A DNA stretch of 64,000 nucleotides, taken from assembly GCF_900157365.1 (NCBI RefSeq), contig NZ_FUEZ01000004.1, positions 1,909,066 through 1,973,065 on the forward strand, in the 5' to 3' direction. Below are positions 49,401-58,896 of the stretch, piece after piece. Each line of letters begins with the position of its first letter. Positions within the stretch are counted from its first letter, which is position 1. This stretch comes from Mycobacterium numidiamassiliense. Lineage in GTDB: Bacteria; Actinomycetota; Actinomycetes; Mycobacteriales; Mycobacteriaceae. Position numbers and translations under genes: made by a program. The notes beneath the pieces were generated by a model. That model saw nothing but the letters and a program-made list of their open reading frames with translations. It was not told where the DNA came from and made no database searches.

Positions 49401-49606
49401 GTGCGCTTCCGTGGTTGCCGGAGCTGGCCGAAGGTGTTTCGATCGCGACACGCGCGCTGGCCGCGAGTTTGGTGGCCGCGCCGCTGATTCCCAGCTGCGT
49501 GCCTGCGTCGGCCGAACTGCGCAGGGATCGTCTTACCGCGCTGTGGAGAACCCGCTCGATGACGAGCGTGCCGATGCCTGACCGAGCGGTGCCGCGCCAC
49601 GCCTCA

Positions 49607-51163
49607 ATGCGGTGTGGTCCTGACACGCAGTTCTGGCACCTCGATCCGCGCGACTACCGGCTGTTCGTGTGGACGATGGTGGCGCTGCTGCTGTTGACCA
49701 GTGCCGTGCCGGCTTCGGCCGACGTGCCCCCCGGTTTCAACATGGCCACCGACGTGTGGCGGACTGCGGTGGCACCGGCGACGTGCCGCCCGGGTGATCG
49801 GATCGAGACCGGGTTGCAGGGCGAGGTGACCACCGAGGACCGGCAATCCGGGCGCAGCGCACAGGGTTACAACTGCAACGTCGATCTCGTTGGCCAGCTG
49901 CAGGGCCAGGGGGCCAGTTTCGTCAGCTCCTCCTATAAGAATTGCGCCTACATCGCCTCCACTCGGAACAACGGACTCGGCGTGCGAGTCGTCGACGCCT
50001 CCGACCCCGCACATCCGAAGTTGACGGCAGTACTCAACGATGCCGCGATGTTCGACGGCACCTGGGAGTCGTTGAAGGTCCACGACGGACGTGGCCTGCT
50101 CGCGGGAACCGGGGCCGGTATAGGGCTCGGCGTCGGCTACATCGCGCTCTACGACATTGCCGGCGACTGCGCCCATCCCCGGCTGCTCAACACCGAGCGG
50201 GGATCACTGCCCGGGATGCGGATCCCCATGCTCACTCATGAAGGCAGTTTCTCCCCCGACGGCGACACCTACTGGGCCACCGGGCAATTGTGGGCCAGCG
50301 CCGTCGACGTGAGCGACCCGAGCAATCCCCACGTCGTCTGGAGCGCGCCAGCCGGCCTTGGGGCTCACGGCATGGACTTCACGCCGGACGGCAACACGCT
50401 GTTCATGTCCATCCTGAACGGAATCAATGTGCTCGATTCCTCCGCCGTGCAAGACCGGGCTGCTCCAGGAACGATGCATCAGCTGCTGCCCATGCGCAGC
50501 AACTTGCACTGGGGTGACGGGTTGGCCAACCAGCACAGCATCTACGTCAACTACCACGGGGTGCCGCACCTGTTCAACGTGCAGGAGGCGGGCGCTGGCG
50601 GGGTGCGGCTCTTCGATGCCTCCGACTTGTCGAACATGACGTTACGCAACGAGATCAAGCTGGACATCGACTTGCCCACGCATCAGGATCGGGCGTTCAC
50701 CAGCGCCTCGAACAACGGGTTCTTCTCCTACGACTCGCACTACTGCTCGGTCGACAGGCGCGACGATCCACAGGCGCTGGCCTGCGGCTGGGAACAGTCG
50801 GGTATCCGGATCTTCGACGTGCGCAACCCCGACGACATCCACGAGATCGCCTACTACAACCCGCCCGCCGCCGTGGGGCGCGACGCCGACCTCACCAACT
50901 CCAGCCACATCCAATTCACCCACCTGACCGGGGCCCAGCCCCTGATCGCGGCGCTCTTCCCCGTCGCGCGAGCGATCCTCGACGGTGACATCCAAGGCAC
51001 GGACGCCCAGATCGATGGTCGACGGTTCCTAGGCGGAGCCGACCTCACCGCCGACTGGTGCATGTCACCGCCGGAATTCCGCGGCAACCTCCTGTACGTC
51101 ACGTGCTCGGACAACGGATTTCAGGTGCTACGTCTCGACCCTTCGATCTATCCGCCCAAATGA
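49607..51163 (+). CDS. Secreted LVIVD-repeat beta-propeller protein
   Basis: About 518 residues. A hydrophobic signal segment (TMVALLLLTSAVPASA) ends in an AxA cleavage site before DVPPGF. The mature part holds repeats of the LVIVD type: VRVVDASDPAHP, SAVDVSDPSNPHVVW, VRLFDASDLSNM, IRIFDVRNPDDIHEI. This pattern forms an extracellular beta-propeller. The frame is open to 49415 (TTG), but ATG 49607 or GTG 49667 is more plausible; neither has a clear Shine-Dalgarno. It overlaps the DUF305 gene (ATGA). Ligand unknown. Confidence 0.82.
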   Translation: MRCGPDTQFWHLDPRDYRLFVWTMVALLLLTSAVPASADVPPGFNMATDVWRTAVAPATCRPGDRIETGLQGEVTTEDRQSGRSAQGYNCNVDLVGQLQGQGASFVSSSYKNCAYIASTRNNGLGVRVVDASDPAHPKLTAVLNDAAMFDGTWESLKVHDGRGLLAGTGAGIGLGVGYIALYDIAGDCAHPRLLNTERGSLPGMRIPMLTHEGSFSPDGDTYWATGQLWASAVDVSDPSNPHVVWSAPAGLGAHGMDFTPDGNTLFMSILNGINVLDSSAVQDRAAPGTMHQLLPMRSNLHWGDGLANQHSIYVNYHGVPHLFNVQEAGAGGVRLFDASDLSNMTLRNEIKLDIDLPTHQDRAFTSASNNGFFSYDSHYCSVDRRDDPQALACGWEQSGIRIFDVRNPDDIHEIAYYNPPAAVGRDADLTNSSHIQFTHLTGAQPLIAALFPVARAILDGDIQGTDAQIDGRRFLGGADLTADWCMSPPEFRGNLLYVTCSDNGFQVLRLDPSIYPPK

Positions 51164-51837
51164 GCCGCACCCGGTGGCTGATCACCAGGATCGGCACACT
51201 GCTGGCCTTCGTCGCCGTCGTGGTGATCCTCGTGACGCACCACGACGCCGCGCCGGCGCCCAAACCCGCGCTTTCAGAAGTCGACACAGGGTTCGCCCAG
51301 GACATGTCGGTGCATCACCAACAGGCGGTGACACTGGCCGACGTGCTCGCCCCCGGAGTTGATGACGACGTGCGAGTGCTCGCCGATCAGATCCGGACCA
51401 AACAGATCTTCGAGATCGGTCAGATGACCGGCTGGCTGCAAGCCGCCGGCGCCCCGCCGGTCGCAGCCCACCCGATGGCGTGGATGACCGCACCGCACGG
51501 TGCGGGCAGCGCCGACTCGCGACACGACGGGCAAACGCAGACCATGTCGATGCCGGGGATGGAGTCGGACGCCATGCTCATGCCGGGCATGGCGTCGCGG
51601 GCCGACCTCGTCCGACTGCAGGGGTTAAAAGGACGAGACAACGAAATTGTGTTCCTGCAGTTGATGTACCGCCACCACCAGGGTGGCATCGACATGGCGA
51701 TGTACGTGTTCAACCACACAAAGACGGGGTTCGTGCGCCAAGCTGCGCTGGCGATGGCGCGCGATCAAGGCGAAGAGTGCGCTCTCATGTCGTCGATCAT
51801 GTTGCGACTCAACGCATCACCACTGTCTTATCCATGA
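51160..51837 (+). CDS. DUF305 membrane-anchored protein with His and Met-rich sites
   Basis: A 225-residue protein. One N-terminal transmembrane helix (IGTLLAFVAVVVILVTHH) precedes a DUF305 ferritin-like helical domain with the two hallmark pairs: HHQQAV (H52, H53) and YRHHQGG (H172, H173). A linker at about 128-147 contains six Met residues (MSMPGMESDAMLMPGM). The ATG overlaps the upstream stop. DUF305 proteins often neighbour copper genes. Metal binding outside the membrane is inferred. Confidence 0.87.
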   Translation: MSRTRWLITRIGTLLAFVAVVVILVTHHDAAPAPKPALSEVDTGFAQDMSVHHQQAVTLADVLAPGVDDDVRVLADQIRTKQIFEIGQMTGWLQAAGAPPVAAHPMAWMTAPHGAGSADSRHDGQTQTMSMPGMESDAMLMPGMASRADLVRLQGLKGRDNEIVFLQLMYRHHQGGIDMAMYVFNHTKTGFVRQAALAMARDQGEECALMSSIMLRLNASPLSYP

Positions 51838-51937
51838 GTGGACCATGTCCGACGGTTTCTGCGATCGGCGAAAAGGGAACGACCGGCAATTTCCGATCAC
51901 GGCTACGACCGACACGACCAGGAGAAGAGAGCGCGAC

Positions 51938-52510
51938 ATGACTGAGGCCCACGCATCGCTGATCTCGTGGCGCGCTCGTACCGGTTTCGAAGGAGGGGTC
52001 GCGGATCTACCCCGGCTAGGCATTCGTCTAATGGCCGTGACGACGCTAACGGTGCTTGCGACGGCGACCGCTCCGGTCGCGGGCGCCGACAACTTCCGCT
52101 TGAACAACGGTGTGGTGGCCCACGTCTATGCGCTGCAGCAACTTTCGGGTTGTCCGAAGGAGTTGCGTTCCGACCCGCAATTGCGGCAGGCCGCACAATG
52201 GCACACCCTCGACATGCTGAACGACCGCAGCCTCGACGGCGACACCGGATCGGACGGCAGCACTCCGCAGGACCGTGCGCTGGCTGCTGGATATCAGGGG
52301 CAAGTGGCCGAGACGGTGTCCATCGATCCTGCCTCCATGGCGGGTTCGGCCTTCGCCGCCAACGGCATCGAGGTGATCAGACAGTGGCAATCTAACCCGG
52401 CCTACCTGGCCATCATGACGAGCTGTGCCAACACCCAGATCGGCGTGTGGTCGGAGAACAGCCTCGACCGCATGATCGTCGTGGCCGTCTACGGGACAGG
52501 GCGGCGGTGA
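51938..52510 (+). CDS. Secreted CAP/SCP-like domain protein
   Basis: About 190 residues. A signal-like segment (LMAVTTLTVLATATAPVAGA) is followed by a CAP-like domain: NNGVVAHVYALQQLSGC, QLRQAAQWHTLDML, DGSTPQDRALAAGY, IEVIRQW, IGVWSEN. Two Cys residues could form a disulfide. ATG 51938 is used; ATG 52031 would remove a long N-region and give a more usual signal peptide. It lies 100 bp after the DUF305 gene on the same strand, so this may be a three-gene secreted set. Function unknown. Confidence 0.75.
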   Translation: MTEAHASLISWRARTGFEGGVADLPRLGIRLMAVTTLTVLATATAPVAGADNFRLNNGVVAHVYALQQLSGCPKELRSDPQLRQAAQWHTLDMLNDRSLDGDTGSDGSTPQDRALAAGYQGQVAETVSIDPASMAGSAFAANGIEVIRQWQSNPAYLAIMTSCANTQIGVWSENSLDRMIVVAVYGTGRR

Positions 52511-52775
52511 GCACCGCAATGCTCACGAGCAGTGGGTCGATGTCTGAACCCAGGCGCTCACAACTGCCTATCCGCCTCTCGAGGCTCAACGCATGACAAT
52601 AACGCATGACCTCCGAGGATCCGCTGAGCTCCACGCTCTGAACCCCATGAGCCGCATCGGAGCACTCCGGGTGGCGGCGGACGTGGTGGGCTAATGGGAA
52701 TGCCGGGGCCCGTGAATTGGCCGCCAAGTGCAGTGAGCGCTTTCTACCGCCCGCTGACCGGCTAGCGCCGAGCCC

Positions 52776-53405
52776 TCACGGGCGACGCTGAAAGAGGTAG
52801 TAACGCGTCGGGGTATTCTCGCGCGCGCTTCCCCGCCTCAGCCGTGCCGCATCGAGGTCCTGCTCGTCGCCGGCGGACAACTGCGTCCAGCCGGGTGCGA
52901 AGCGTCTTTCCATCTCGGCGGGGTCGATGCCCGGCACGCCGAACCTCCCGCCGGGAACGAACGCGACGATCAACAGCCGTGCATCGGATGCCGCCACCGC
53001 GCTGACCTCCCGGACGTACGCGTCGCGAGCGTCGTCGCTCATGTTGTGCAGGCACCCGTTATCGACGATCAACTGGAAGTCGGCACCGATGCTGGCCCGG
53101 CTTAAATGCGTGACATCGGCCTGGACGAAGTTCACGGAAGTACTAGCCGCGCCGACCCTGGCGCGGGCCTTGCTGAGCGCCTTTGGCACAAAATCAACAC
53201 CGGTGACTTTCCAGCCGTGTTCAGCGAGATAGATGGAGGAATCTCCGGTACCGCATCCGAGGTCAAGCGCCGATCCCGCGGGCAGCGCGGGCGTGTCGCC
53301 AGCTCCTTCTACCAGATCGCGCAGAGTCTGCCCGATCGGATGACCGTCCCACGGGGTGAAGCCGATCCGGTAGAAGATTCGAAAGAGGGTCTGTTTGGAC
53401 GCCAT
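52776..53405 (-). CDS. Class I SAM-dependent methyltransferase
   Basis: A 209-residue protein with SAM motif I LDLGCGTGDSSIYLAEHG near residue 47, motif II VTGVDFVPKALSKAR, and the acidic/aromatic segment LIVDNGCLHNM. It resembles small thiopurine- or UbiE-like methyltransferases of mycobacteria. ATG start at 53405. No partner gene is adjacent, and the acceptor is unknown. Confidence 0.85.
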   Translation of the reverse strand: MASKQTLFRIFYRIGFTPWDGHPIGQTLRDLVEGAGDTPALPAGSALDLGCGTGDSSIYLAEHGWKVTGVDFVPKALSKARARVGAASTSVNFVQADVTHLSRASIGADFQLIVDNGCLHNMSDDARDAYVREVSAVAASDARLLIVAFVPGGRFGVPGIDPAEMERRFAPGWTQLSAGDEQDLDAARLRRGSARENTPTRYYLFQRRP

Positions 53406-53715
53406 ACTCCCACCGTATGCCTAGTCACTGAGCCGTTGTCCCTTCCGCCCCGCGGACCTTACGGCAGGCACTGCAGCCCTTGAATGCATCTCAGATCGTC
53501 ACCCCGAACACCACCGCCATCAACCCTGGCGGCAGCTAACGAGCCAAGCGCTGCAACGTATTTCATGGTCAACGACCGGGTTGTTGTTGCAGGGACGGTT
53601 CAGGGTGACAGGGCCGTCGCAGCTTAGGCACCAAACACCAGCATCGCGGTACGAACCGGTTTGACTGGGACCGATTGACCGGCACTAGCATTGCGTATGC
53701 CTGCTCACTGCACCG
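53406..53715. other. 310-bp intergenic region, nothing recognised
   Basis: Lies between the methyltransferase start and the desaturase stop, both on the minus strand. No coding frame with a ribosome-binding site and no repeat were seen. It should contain the methyltransferase promoter. Confidence 0.4.
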
Positions 53716-54684
53716 TCAAACGGCTCGGCTTGCCTCCTTACGCGCCTGCAGGGCGAGCAGGCGGTCGCGTTGTTCCTCAAACTTGAGTACTCGGCGTTGA
53801 AAGTCTTCCAGGTAGGCCGCGAGTTGCTCACGGCGTTGTTCACCTCGGGACGTGAAGTCGTCCCGTTCGAAGATTCGCCATTTACGTAGGTTCGGTGTCA
53901 CGACGTCGTCGAGATGCTGGCGCGGATCATAGATGCCATGTTTGGCCATCAGCACGCCGTTGCGGCGAAAATTGGGCATGCCCTGACCGGGCATCCGGAA
54001 GTTCTCGATGACGTCGGCAACCGCCTCGAGGGCTTGGTCGGGGACGAGATCGAGCGCCGCACTGCAGATGTTTCGATAGAAAATCATGTGCAGATTCTCG
54101 TCGGCGGCGATGCGTTGCAGCATCCGGTCTGCGATCGGGTCATTGCACACCTTGCCGGTGTTGCGGTGGCTGATGCGGGTAGCAAGTTCTTGGAACGTGA
54201 CGTAAGCGACCGACACGAGAAAGTCAGCCTTGCGCAGTGTCTCTTCCTCGGCGGTGGGTCCGAATCCCTTTGTCAGATGCTCCATTCGCGCCCGGTCCAG
54301 CGCCACCGGGTCAACGCCGCGAGTGACGACGAGATAGTCACGGATCGCGATGCCATGCCTGTTTTCCTCGGCCGTCCAACGGCCCACCCACGTCCCCCAA
54401 GCGCCGTCAAGGGAGAAATTCTGAGCCGCATGGTGGTGATACGACGGCAGGTTGTCCTCGGTGAGCAGGTTGGTGATCATTGCCGCCTTCGCGACTGCGC
54501 TGAGCTGCGACTGCTCCGGCGCCCAATCCACGCCACCCATGTTCGCGAAATTACGGCCGCGATCCCAGGGCACATAGTCATGGGGATGCCACTCGACGGC
54601 CACGGATAAATGTCGATGGACATTGGCTTCTGCGATCGGCTCCAGATCGCGCAGCATCTGCGGATCGGTCAACTGTTTCAACAT
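53716..54684 (-). CDS. Acyl-ACP desaturase (DesA-like diiron enzyme)
   Basis: A 322-residue soluble diiron desaturase close to M. tuberculosis DesA1. The ligand motifs are TEDNLPSYH (about 75), EENRHG (about 104), FQELATRISHRNTGK (about 163) and ADENLHMIFYR (about 193). It introduces a double bond into an ACP-bound acyl chain using ferredoxin electrons. The ATG at 54684 (MLKQLTDPQML) matches the DesA start; the frame upstream to 54813 has no family residues. Divergent from a TetR gene across three tandem repeats. Probably an accessory paralog of desA1. Confidence 0.88.
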   Translation of the reverse strand: MLKQLTDPQMLRDLEPIAEANVHRHLSVAVEWHPHDYVPWDRGRNFANMGGVDWAPEQSQLSAVAKAAMITNLLTEDNLPSYHHHAAQNFSLDGAWGTWVGRWTAEENRHGIAIRDYLVVTRGVDPVALDRARMEHLTKGFGPTAEEETLRKADFLVSVAYVTFQELATRISHRNTGKVCNDPIADRMLQRIAADENLHMIFYRNICSAALDLVPDQALEAVADVIENFRMPGQGMPNFRRNGVLMAKHGIYDPRQHLDDVVTPNLRKWRIFERDDFTSRGEQRREQLAAYLEDFQRRVLKFEEQRDRLLALQARKEASRAV

Positions 54685-54917
54685 TGCACCTTGGCCTGTG
54701 ATCGCGGCAGCCCACGGCGAGCGGAGTTTGCCTGGTGACGAGTTGCGCGTGGAGGGTCGGCGGTCGCCGGTTCTCGGCGCGGCGGTAATTCTCGAATTGG
54801 CCGACCGCAACACTGTGCTGAGGGCACACAGCTGAGCTGCGGCGAATAGCCCCGGCCTTCAACGTTTTCGAGCGTCATATCCCTCCCGACCGAAGTGGCT
54901 TCCCCCGGCCCCAGGGT

Positions 54918-54968
54918 ACTGCAGTCAGTGCAATACTGCAATCAGTGCAAGATTGCAATCTGTGCAAT
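54918..54968 (+). promoter_or_regulatory. Three tandem 17-bp repeats between desaturase and TetR genes
   Basis: Copies begin at 54918, 54935 and 54952 with an exact 17-bp period and the pattern AYTGCARTCWGTGCAAK. Each contains TGCA and TGCAA half-sites, and the third is an inverted repeat TTGCA-ATCTG-TGCAA. They lie 40-90 bp upstream of the TetR start. They look like an array of regulator-binding sites rather than an origin. Confidence 0.7.
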
Positions 54969-55007
54969 TACTGGGTGTGACGGGCGTCGCTGCTTTACTG
55001 TGGGGTC

Positions 55008-55640
55008 ATGGGGCCTGCACCGGCCGGGACGCATCGAGAGCAAAAGCGTGAGCGCACCAAGGCGGCAATCGTCGAGGCCGCCATGGGCCTTTTCGAGTCG
55101 CAGGGTTACAACGAAACGACCATCGCCGATATCGCCGCCGCCGCTGGCGTCGCTCCGCGCACCTTCTTCAGCTACTTCGCCAGCAAGGACGAACTGCTCT
55201 TCGACGAGGCCGAGACGCGGATCGGCGCGGCGTACGCGGCGATCGCCGAACGACGATCCGATGACAGTGTCGGTGAGGTGCTGTTGCGGTCCCTCAGCGA
55301 TGTCATCGAGGCGGGGCACGACTTTGGGGGCAGGCACGGCGAGCTGCGGGCTCGGCTCATCCAAACCGTGCCGGCTATCCGCGGGCGCGCCCTTCAGCTT
55401 CAAGTCGACGCCCAACGTGAGATTGCCCGACAACTGCACGATGCGTACTCCGACGAGTTGGACCAGATCACCATCGGTGCGGTGGTCGGCGCCTTCGTCG
55501 GTGCGGTCAACGGTGCGGTGCAGGCAATGTACGACACGGGGGCTCCGGCCGACCCCGAAACCCGTTCGGCCGTGTTGCGGCGAGCCGTTGAGGCCTCATT
55601 GCCGTCGTGGGCTACCCACCCAATGTCGGGCGCGTCCTAA
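55008..55640 (+). CDS. TetR-family regulator divergent from the desaturase
   Basis: A 210-residue regulator. The helix-turn-helix is AAIVEAAMGLFESQGYNETTIADIAAAAG-like (residues 18-45), followed by the recognition part PRTFFSYFASKDELL. ATG at 55008. The C-terminal domain resembles fatty-acid or acyl-CoA responsive members, but that is only an impression. Likely binds the upstream 17-bp repeats and controls itself and the desaturase. It is convergent with the P450 gene. Confidence 0.88.
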   Translation: MGPAPAGTHREQKRERTKAAIVEAAMGLFESQGYNETTIADIAAAAGVAPRTFFSYFASKDELLFDEAETRIGAAYAAIAERRSDDSVGEVLLRSLSDVIEAGHDFGGRHGELRARLIQTVPAIRGRALQLQVDAQREIARQLHDAYSDELDQITIGAVVGAFVGAVNGAVQAMYDTGAPADPETRSAVLRRAVEASLPSWATHPMSGAS

Positions 55641-55806
55641 CCACTTAGCCGACCTGCACCCCTCCGGGGGGATCTGTAATCAATTGCAGTGCGGTCAATC
55701 TCGTCGTGGACGCTGATCAGCGCGCAACGGCCTTCGGGCCCGCAGACGTGCGGATGAGCCGAGCCAAACGCTGGTGCGCTTCGCAGAGGCCAAGATCGAC
55801 ATCGAC

Positions 55807-57009
55807 TTATCGCACCACTCGCACCGGCACGTTGTGCCAGCCAATCACATTCGTCATCGCGACGCGCTTCAAACCGTCGTGCTGAATCTCATATCGGGGC
55901 ATGAAATCGAGCAGCTTATCGATCGCAATCGCACTCTCCATACGAGCCAGTGCTGCACCCAGACAGCTGTGCACGCCGTAGCCCATTCCGAGGTTCTGCG
56001 CCTCGCTGCGATCACGCTCGATGTCGAAGGTATTGGCGTCGGTGAAGGCGCGTTCGTCCCGATTCGCCGAACCCACAACCAGCATGACGGGTTTGCCCGC
56101 CGGAATTGTGGTGCCGTGCAACTCGATTTCTTTCATGCTGTAGCGCACGACATACTGGGCGGGTGCTTCCCAGCGCAGTAGCTCTTCTATGGCTGCCGGA
56201 ATCTTGCCACGGTCGTCGAGCAGTATCTGCCACTGATCGGGGTGCTCGGCGAAGGTGACGACGGCGTTGCCGACCAACTTGGTTACCGTCTCGGCCCCGG
56301 CCCCGCCCAACAGCGATGCGAAACCGGTGATTTCGAGGTCATCGAGCTTCGTTTTGGTGCCGTCCTCGCGCTCGACCTCGACAGCGATCAGTGAGCTGAT
56401 CATGTCGTCGCGCGGCTGCGCGCGACGGTCCTGGACGAGGTTGTAGTACATGAGGCCGGTCTCGATACCGGCCTGAAGTCCGGCCTCTGGCATTGCGATC
56501 TTGCCGTATTCCCGCTCAAGCTGCTTGTCCAGCCACAGCCGGACCTGCTGGCGAAGCTCGGCCGGGACACCGAGCATCTCGGTGATCACCTCGACCGGAA
56601 ACAACGCGGCGAAGTGCTGCACCACATCGAAATTCGCGGGGTCGGCGGCGCTGAGGAATCGTTCGATCTGTTCGGTGACCATCTGTTGTTGGCGTTGGAT
56701 GGCGCGCGGGGTGAAGACCTTGTTGACCAGGCCACGCATCCGTCGGTGTGCGGGTGGGTCCATCATGATGACCAGCGGCGGCACCGGTTGGCCGGACTGC
56801 ACCATTTCGAGATCGATTCCACGCGCCGACGAGAACGTGGCGAAGTCCTTCAATCCGGCGGCGACATCGGCGTGCCTGGTCAGCGCGTAGAAATCGTATT
56901 CGTTGTTGTAGTAGACCGGAGCCTCATCACGCATCCGCCGATAGGTCTCATATGGCGCGTTGAAAAAGTCGTCAGAAAATGGGTCGAAAACCACTTGTGA
57001 GATGGTCAC
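55807..57009 (-). CDS. Cytochrome P450 of the divergent catabolic-like cluster
   Basis: A 400-residue P450. I-helix is LLGGAGAETVTKL, K-helix ExxR is EELLRW, and the heme loop reads MGYGVHSCLG, with Met where the family normally has Phe seven residues before the Cys. The C-terminus ends HNVPVRVVR. It lies 67 bp downstream of the ferredoxin-fused reductase on the same strand and is probably co-transcribed with it. Monooxygenation of a small hydrophobic compound is expected. Subfamily not assigned. Confidence 0.9.
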   Translation of the reverse strand: MTISQVVFDPFSDDFFNAPYETYRRMRDEAPVYYNNEYDFYALTRHADVAAGLKDFATFSSARGIDLEMVQSGQPVPPLVIMMDPPAHRRMRGLVNKVFTPRAIQRQQQMVTEQIERFLSAADPANFDVVQHFAALFPVEVITEMLGVPAELRQQVRLWLDKQLEREYGKIAMPEAGLQAGIETGLMYYNLVQDRRAQPRDDMISSLIAVEVEREDGTKTKLDDLEITGFASLLGGAGAETVTKLVGNAVVTFAEHPDQWQILLDDRGKIPAAIEELLRWEAPAQYVVRYSMKEIELHGTTIPAGKPVMLVVGSANRDERAFTDANTFDIERDRSEAQNLGMGYGVHSCLGAALARMESAIAIDKLLDFMPRYEIQHDGLKRVAMTNVIGWHNVPVRVVR

Positions 57010-57076
57010 TTCATCCTCCTTGCCCAGAAGTTACGTCGTATACGGAAATCGTTGTGGCCAAAGGCTATTGGTGTGT

Positions 57077-58801
57077 TCATGAACCTCTTGCGCTGTCATT
57101 CGTGCCCGACCGGTCCGGGCTGTACTGTCCGTCCCCGGTGGCGGCGCGCAACATCGCCGCCGCCTCGGTGAACTTGATGCGCGGTCGTCCCAGTCGCTGG
57201 CCGGCCCGCGTCTCGGCGGCGTCGATCCGCCGCCAGCCATCGAAGCCGATGGTGTCCGGCTGGCGCCGGCGCAGCAACTCGCGAAAGCCGCTCTGGTCCG
57301 GGGCCGCCACGACCACACCAGTCGCCGCATCTGCCACCAGCTGGGTGACCGTTTCCCGGGCGCATCGCTTGTTGCTGCCGATCACACCCGACGGCCCTCG
57401 TTTGATCCAACCGGTCACGTAGACGCCCGGGAGGGGCTCACCCCCCGGCGATGCCAACACCCGGCCCTGGTGGTTGGGAATCACGCCGCGCACCACATTG
57501 AAGGGCACACCCTTGACTGCAACGCCACGGTGTCCGACCGCTTCGAGCACCAGCCCGGTGCTGAGTTCGTCGGATTCAGGGCCTGTCTGGACGCTGATGC
57601 TGCCGTCGCCATTGGGCACCAGCGTGTTTCGGGCCAGGCGCACGGAGGAGAGTTTGTTTGCCCCGCAGAATCGTGTCGGCGAGCGCCGGTACTTGAAAAC
57701 GATCCGTCGTGTCGCGCCGGTGGGCGGCCGGCGCGAAATCTCCTCAGCTAGATCAGCTTTCAGACGGGCAGCCGGCTCGACATCGGACTGACTGAGCTGC
57801 TCGGCGGTGGCAGGATCAATGACAGTGTCGGCCGGGTCGATGATCACGTCCACACCGGGGAGGTCGAGCAGGGCGATCAGTTCCGGGCTGCTGTACGCTG
57901 CCTGCGCCGGACCCCGGCGCCCGACAATCACAACCTCACGGATGGTGCTCTTGCCCAACGCTTTTAGGGCGTGCTCGGCGATATCAGTGTGGATGAGCTC
58001 GGCGGGGTCGGTGAGCAGGACGCGAGCGACGTCGAGTGCTACGTTGCCGTTGCCGATGATGACCGCACGTTCGCCGGACAGGTTGAGTACCAGATCTGCA
58101 TGGTCGGGATCGCCGTTGTACCAGCCGACGAACCCAGTCGCCGAATGCACACCGTCGAGATGCTCGCCGGGTAGGCGCGTCGTGCGGTTTGCCGAGGCTC
58201 CGGTGGCGTAGATGACGGCGCTGTGGGCGGCGGACAGCTCCTCGTGCGAGACGTGGGTCCCCACTTCGACGCCGAGGTGCATGGTCACATTGGGTTTGCG
58301 TGCGGCCCGCTCAAACAGTTTGGTGATCTTTTTGGTCCCCGGGTGGTCGGGAGCCACTCCCGTGCGGATCAATCCGAATGGTGCCCAAGAGCGGTCGTAA
58401 ACATCGACCGCGATGCCTTGGTGTTCGAGCAGCTCCCAGACGGCATACATGCCCGCAGGACCGGACCCGACGACCGCGACCCGAAACCCGGTCAGATCGG
58501 CGCTCGGGCGCAGGACCGTCATGCGCAAGTCGTCGTCGCTGTGCGCGCGGCTGCGGAAATAAGCCGAGCTGATATCGAGGTAACGCGCCTGGGAGTCGGT
58601 CAGCTCATCGTCGGCGACAATGGCGCCGACGGGGCACTCTTCGACGCATGCCCCGCAGTCGATGCAAGCGTCGGGGTCGATGTAAAGGCTTTCCGCGGTG
58701 GTGAATGCGGTGTCATCGAGTCGCGGATGGATGCAATTCACCGGGCAGACCGCGGTACAGGATGCGTCTTTGCAGCATGACTGCGTGATTACGTAAGGCA
58801 T
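57077..58801 (-). CDS. FprB-like ferredoxin-NADP reductase with fused ferredoxin domain
   Basis: A 574-residue protein, the length of M. tuberculosis FprB. The N-terminal ferredoxin has two Cys clusters (CCKDASCTAVCPVNC and CIDCGACVEECP). Next come an FAD Rossmann motif (VVGSGPAGMYAVWELL near 109) and an NADPH motif (IGNGNVALDVARVL). The C-terminus WIKRGPSGVIGSNK is characteristic of adrenodoxin-reductase relatives. It passes NADPH electrons through its own Fe-S domain, most simply to the P450 encoded downstream. ATG 58801. Confidence 0.92.
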   Translation of the reverse strand: MPYVITQSCCKDASCTAVCPVNCIHPRLDDTAFTTAESLYIDPDACIDCGACVEECPVGAIVADDELTDSQARYLDISSAYFRSRAHSDDDLRMTVLRPSADLTGFRVAVVGSGPAGMYAVWELLEHQGIAVDVYDRSWAPFGLIRTGVAPDHPGTKKITKLFERAARKPNVTMHLGVEVGTHVSHEELSAAHSAVIYATGASANRTTRLPGEHLDGVHSATGFVGWYNGDPDHADLVLNLSGERAVIIGNGNVALDVARVLLTDPAELIHTDIAEHALKALGKSTIREVVIVGRRGPAQAAYSSPELIALLDLPGVDVIIDPADTVIDPATAEQLSQSDVEPAARLKADLAEEISRRPPTGATRRIVFKYRRSPTRFCGANKLSSVRLARNTLVPNGDGSISVQTGPESDELSTGLVLEAVGHRGVAVKGVPFNVVRGVIPNHQGRVLASPGGEPLPGVYVTGWIKRGPSGVIGSNKRCARETVTQLVADAATGVVVAAPDQSGFRELLRRRQPDTIGFDGWRRIDAAETRAGQRLGRPRIKFTEAAAMLRAATGDGQYSPDRSGTNDSARGS

Positions 58802-58896
58802 GGTCGGTGACGGTCCTCCCGGTGGTGCAGGCGACAGCTGCGCCGCATGGCCGACACCGTGAACTTGATGGGCAGCGCCCTAGGCGGGTTGCCTGA

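Noticed and set aside
49415..49606. N-terminal extension of the LVIVD-repeat protein from a TTG
   Set aside because: It precedes the signal peptide, has no ribosome-binding site and no family pattern; secretion would be hindered.
54918..54968. Possible CRISPR-like or replication iteron array
   Set aside because: Repeats are contiguous without spacers, only three copies, no cas or rep genes nearby; a regulator-binding array fits better.
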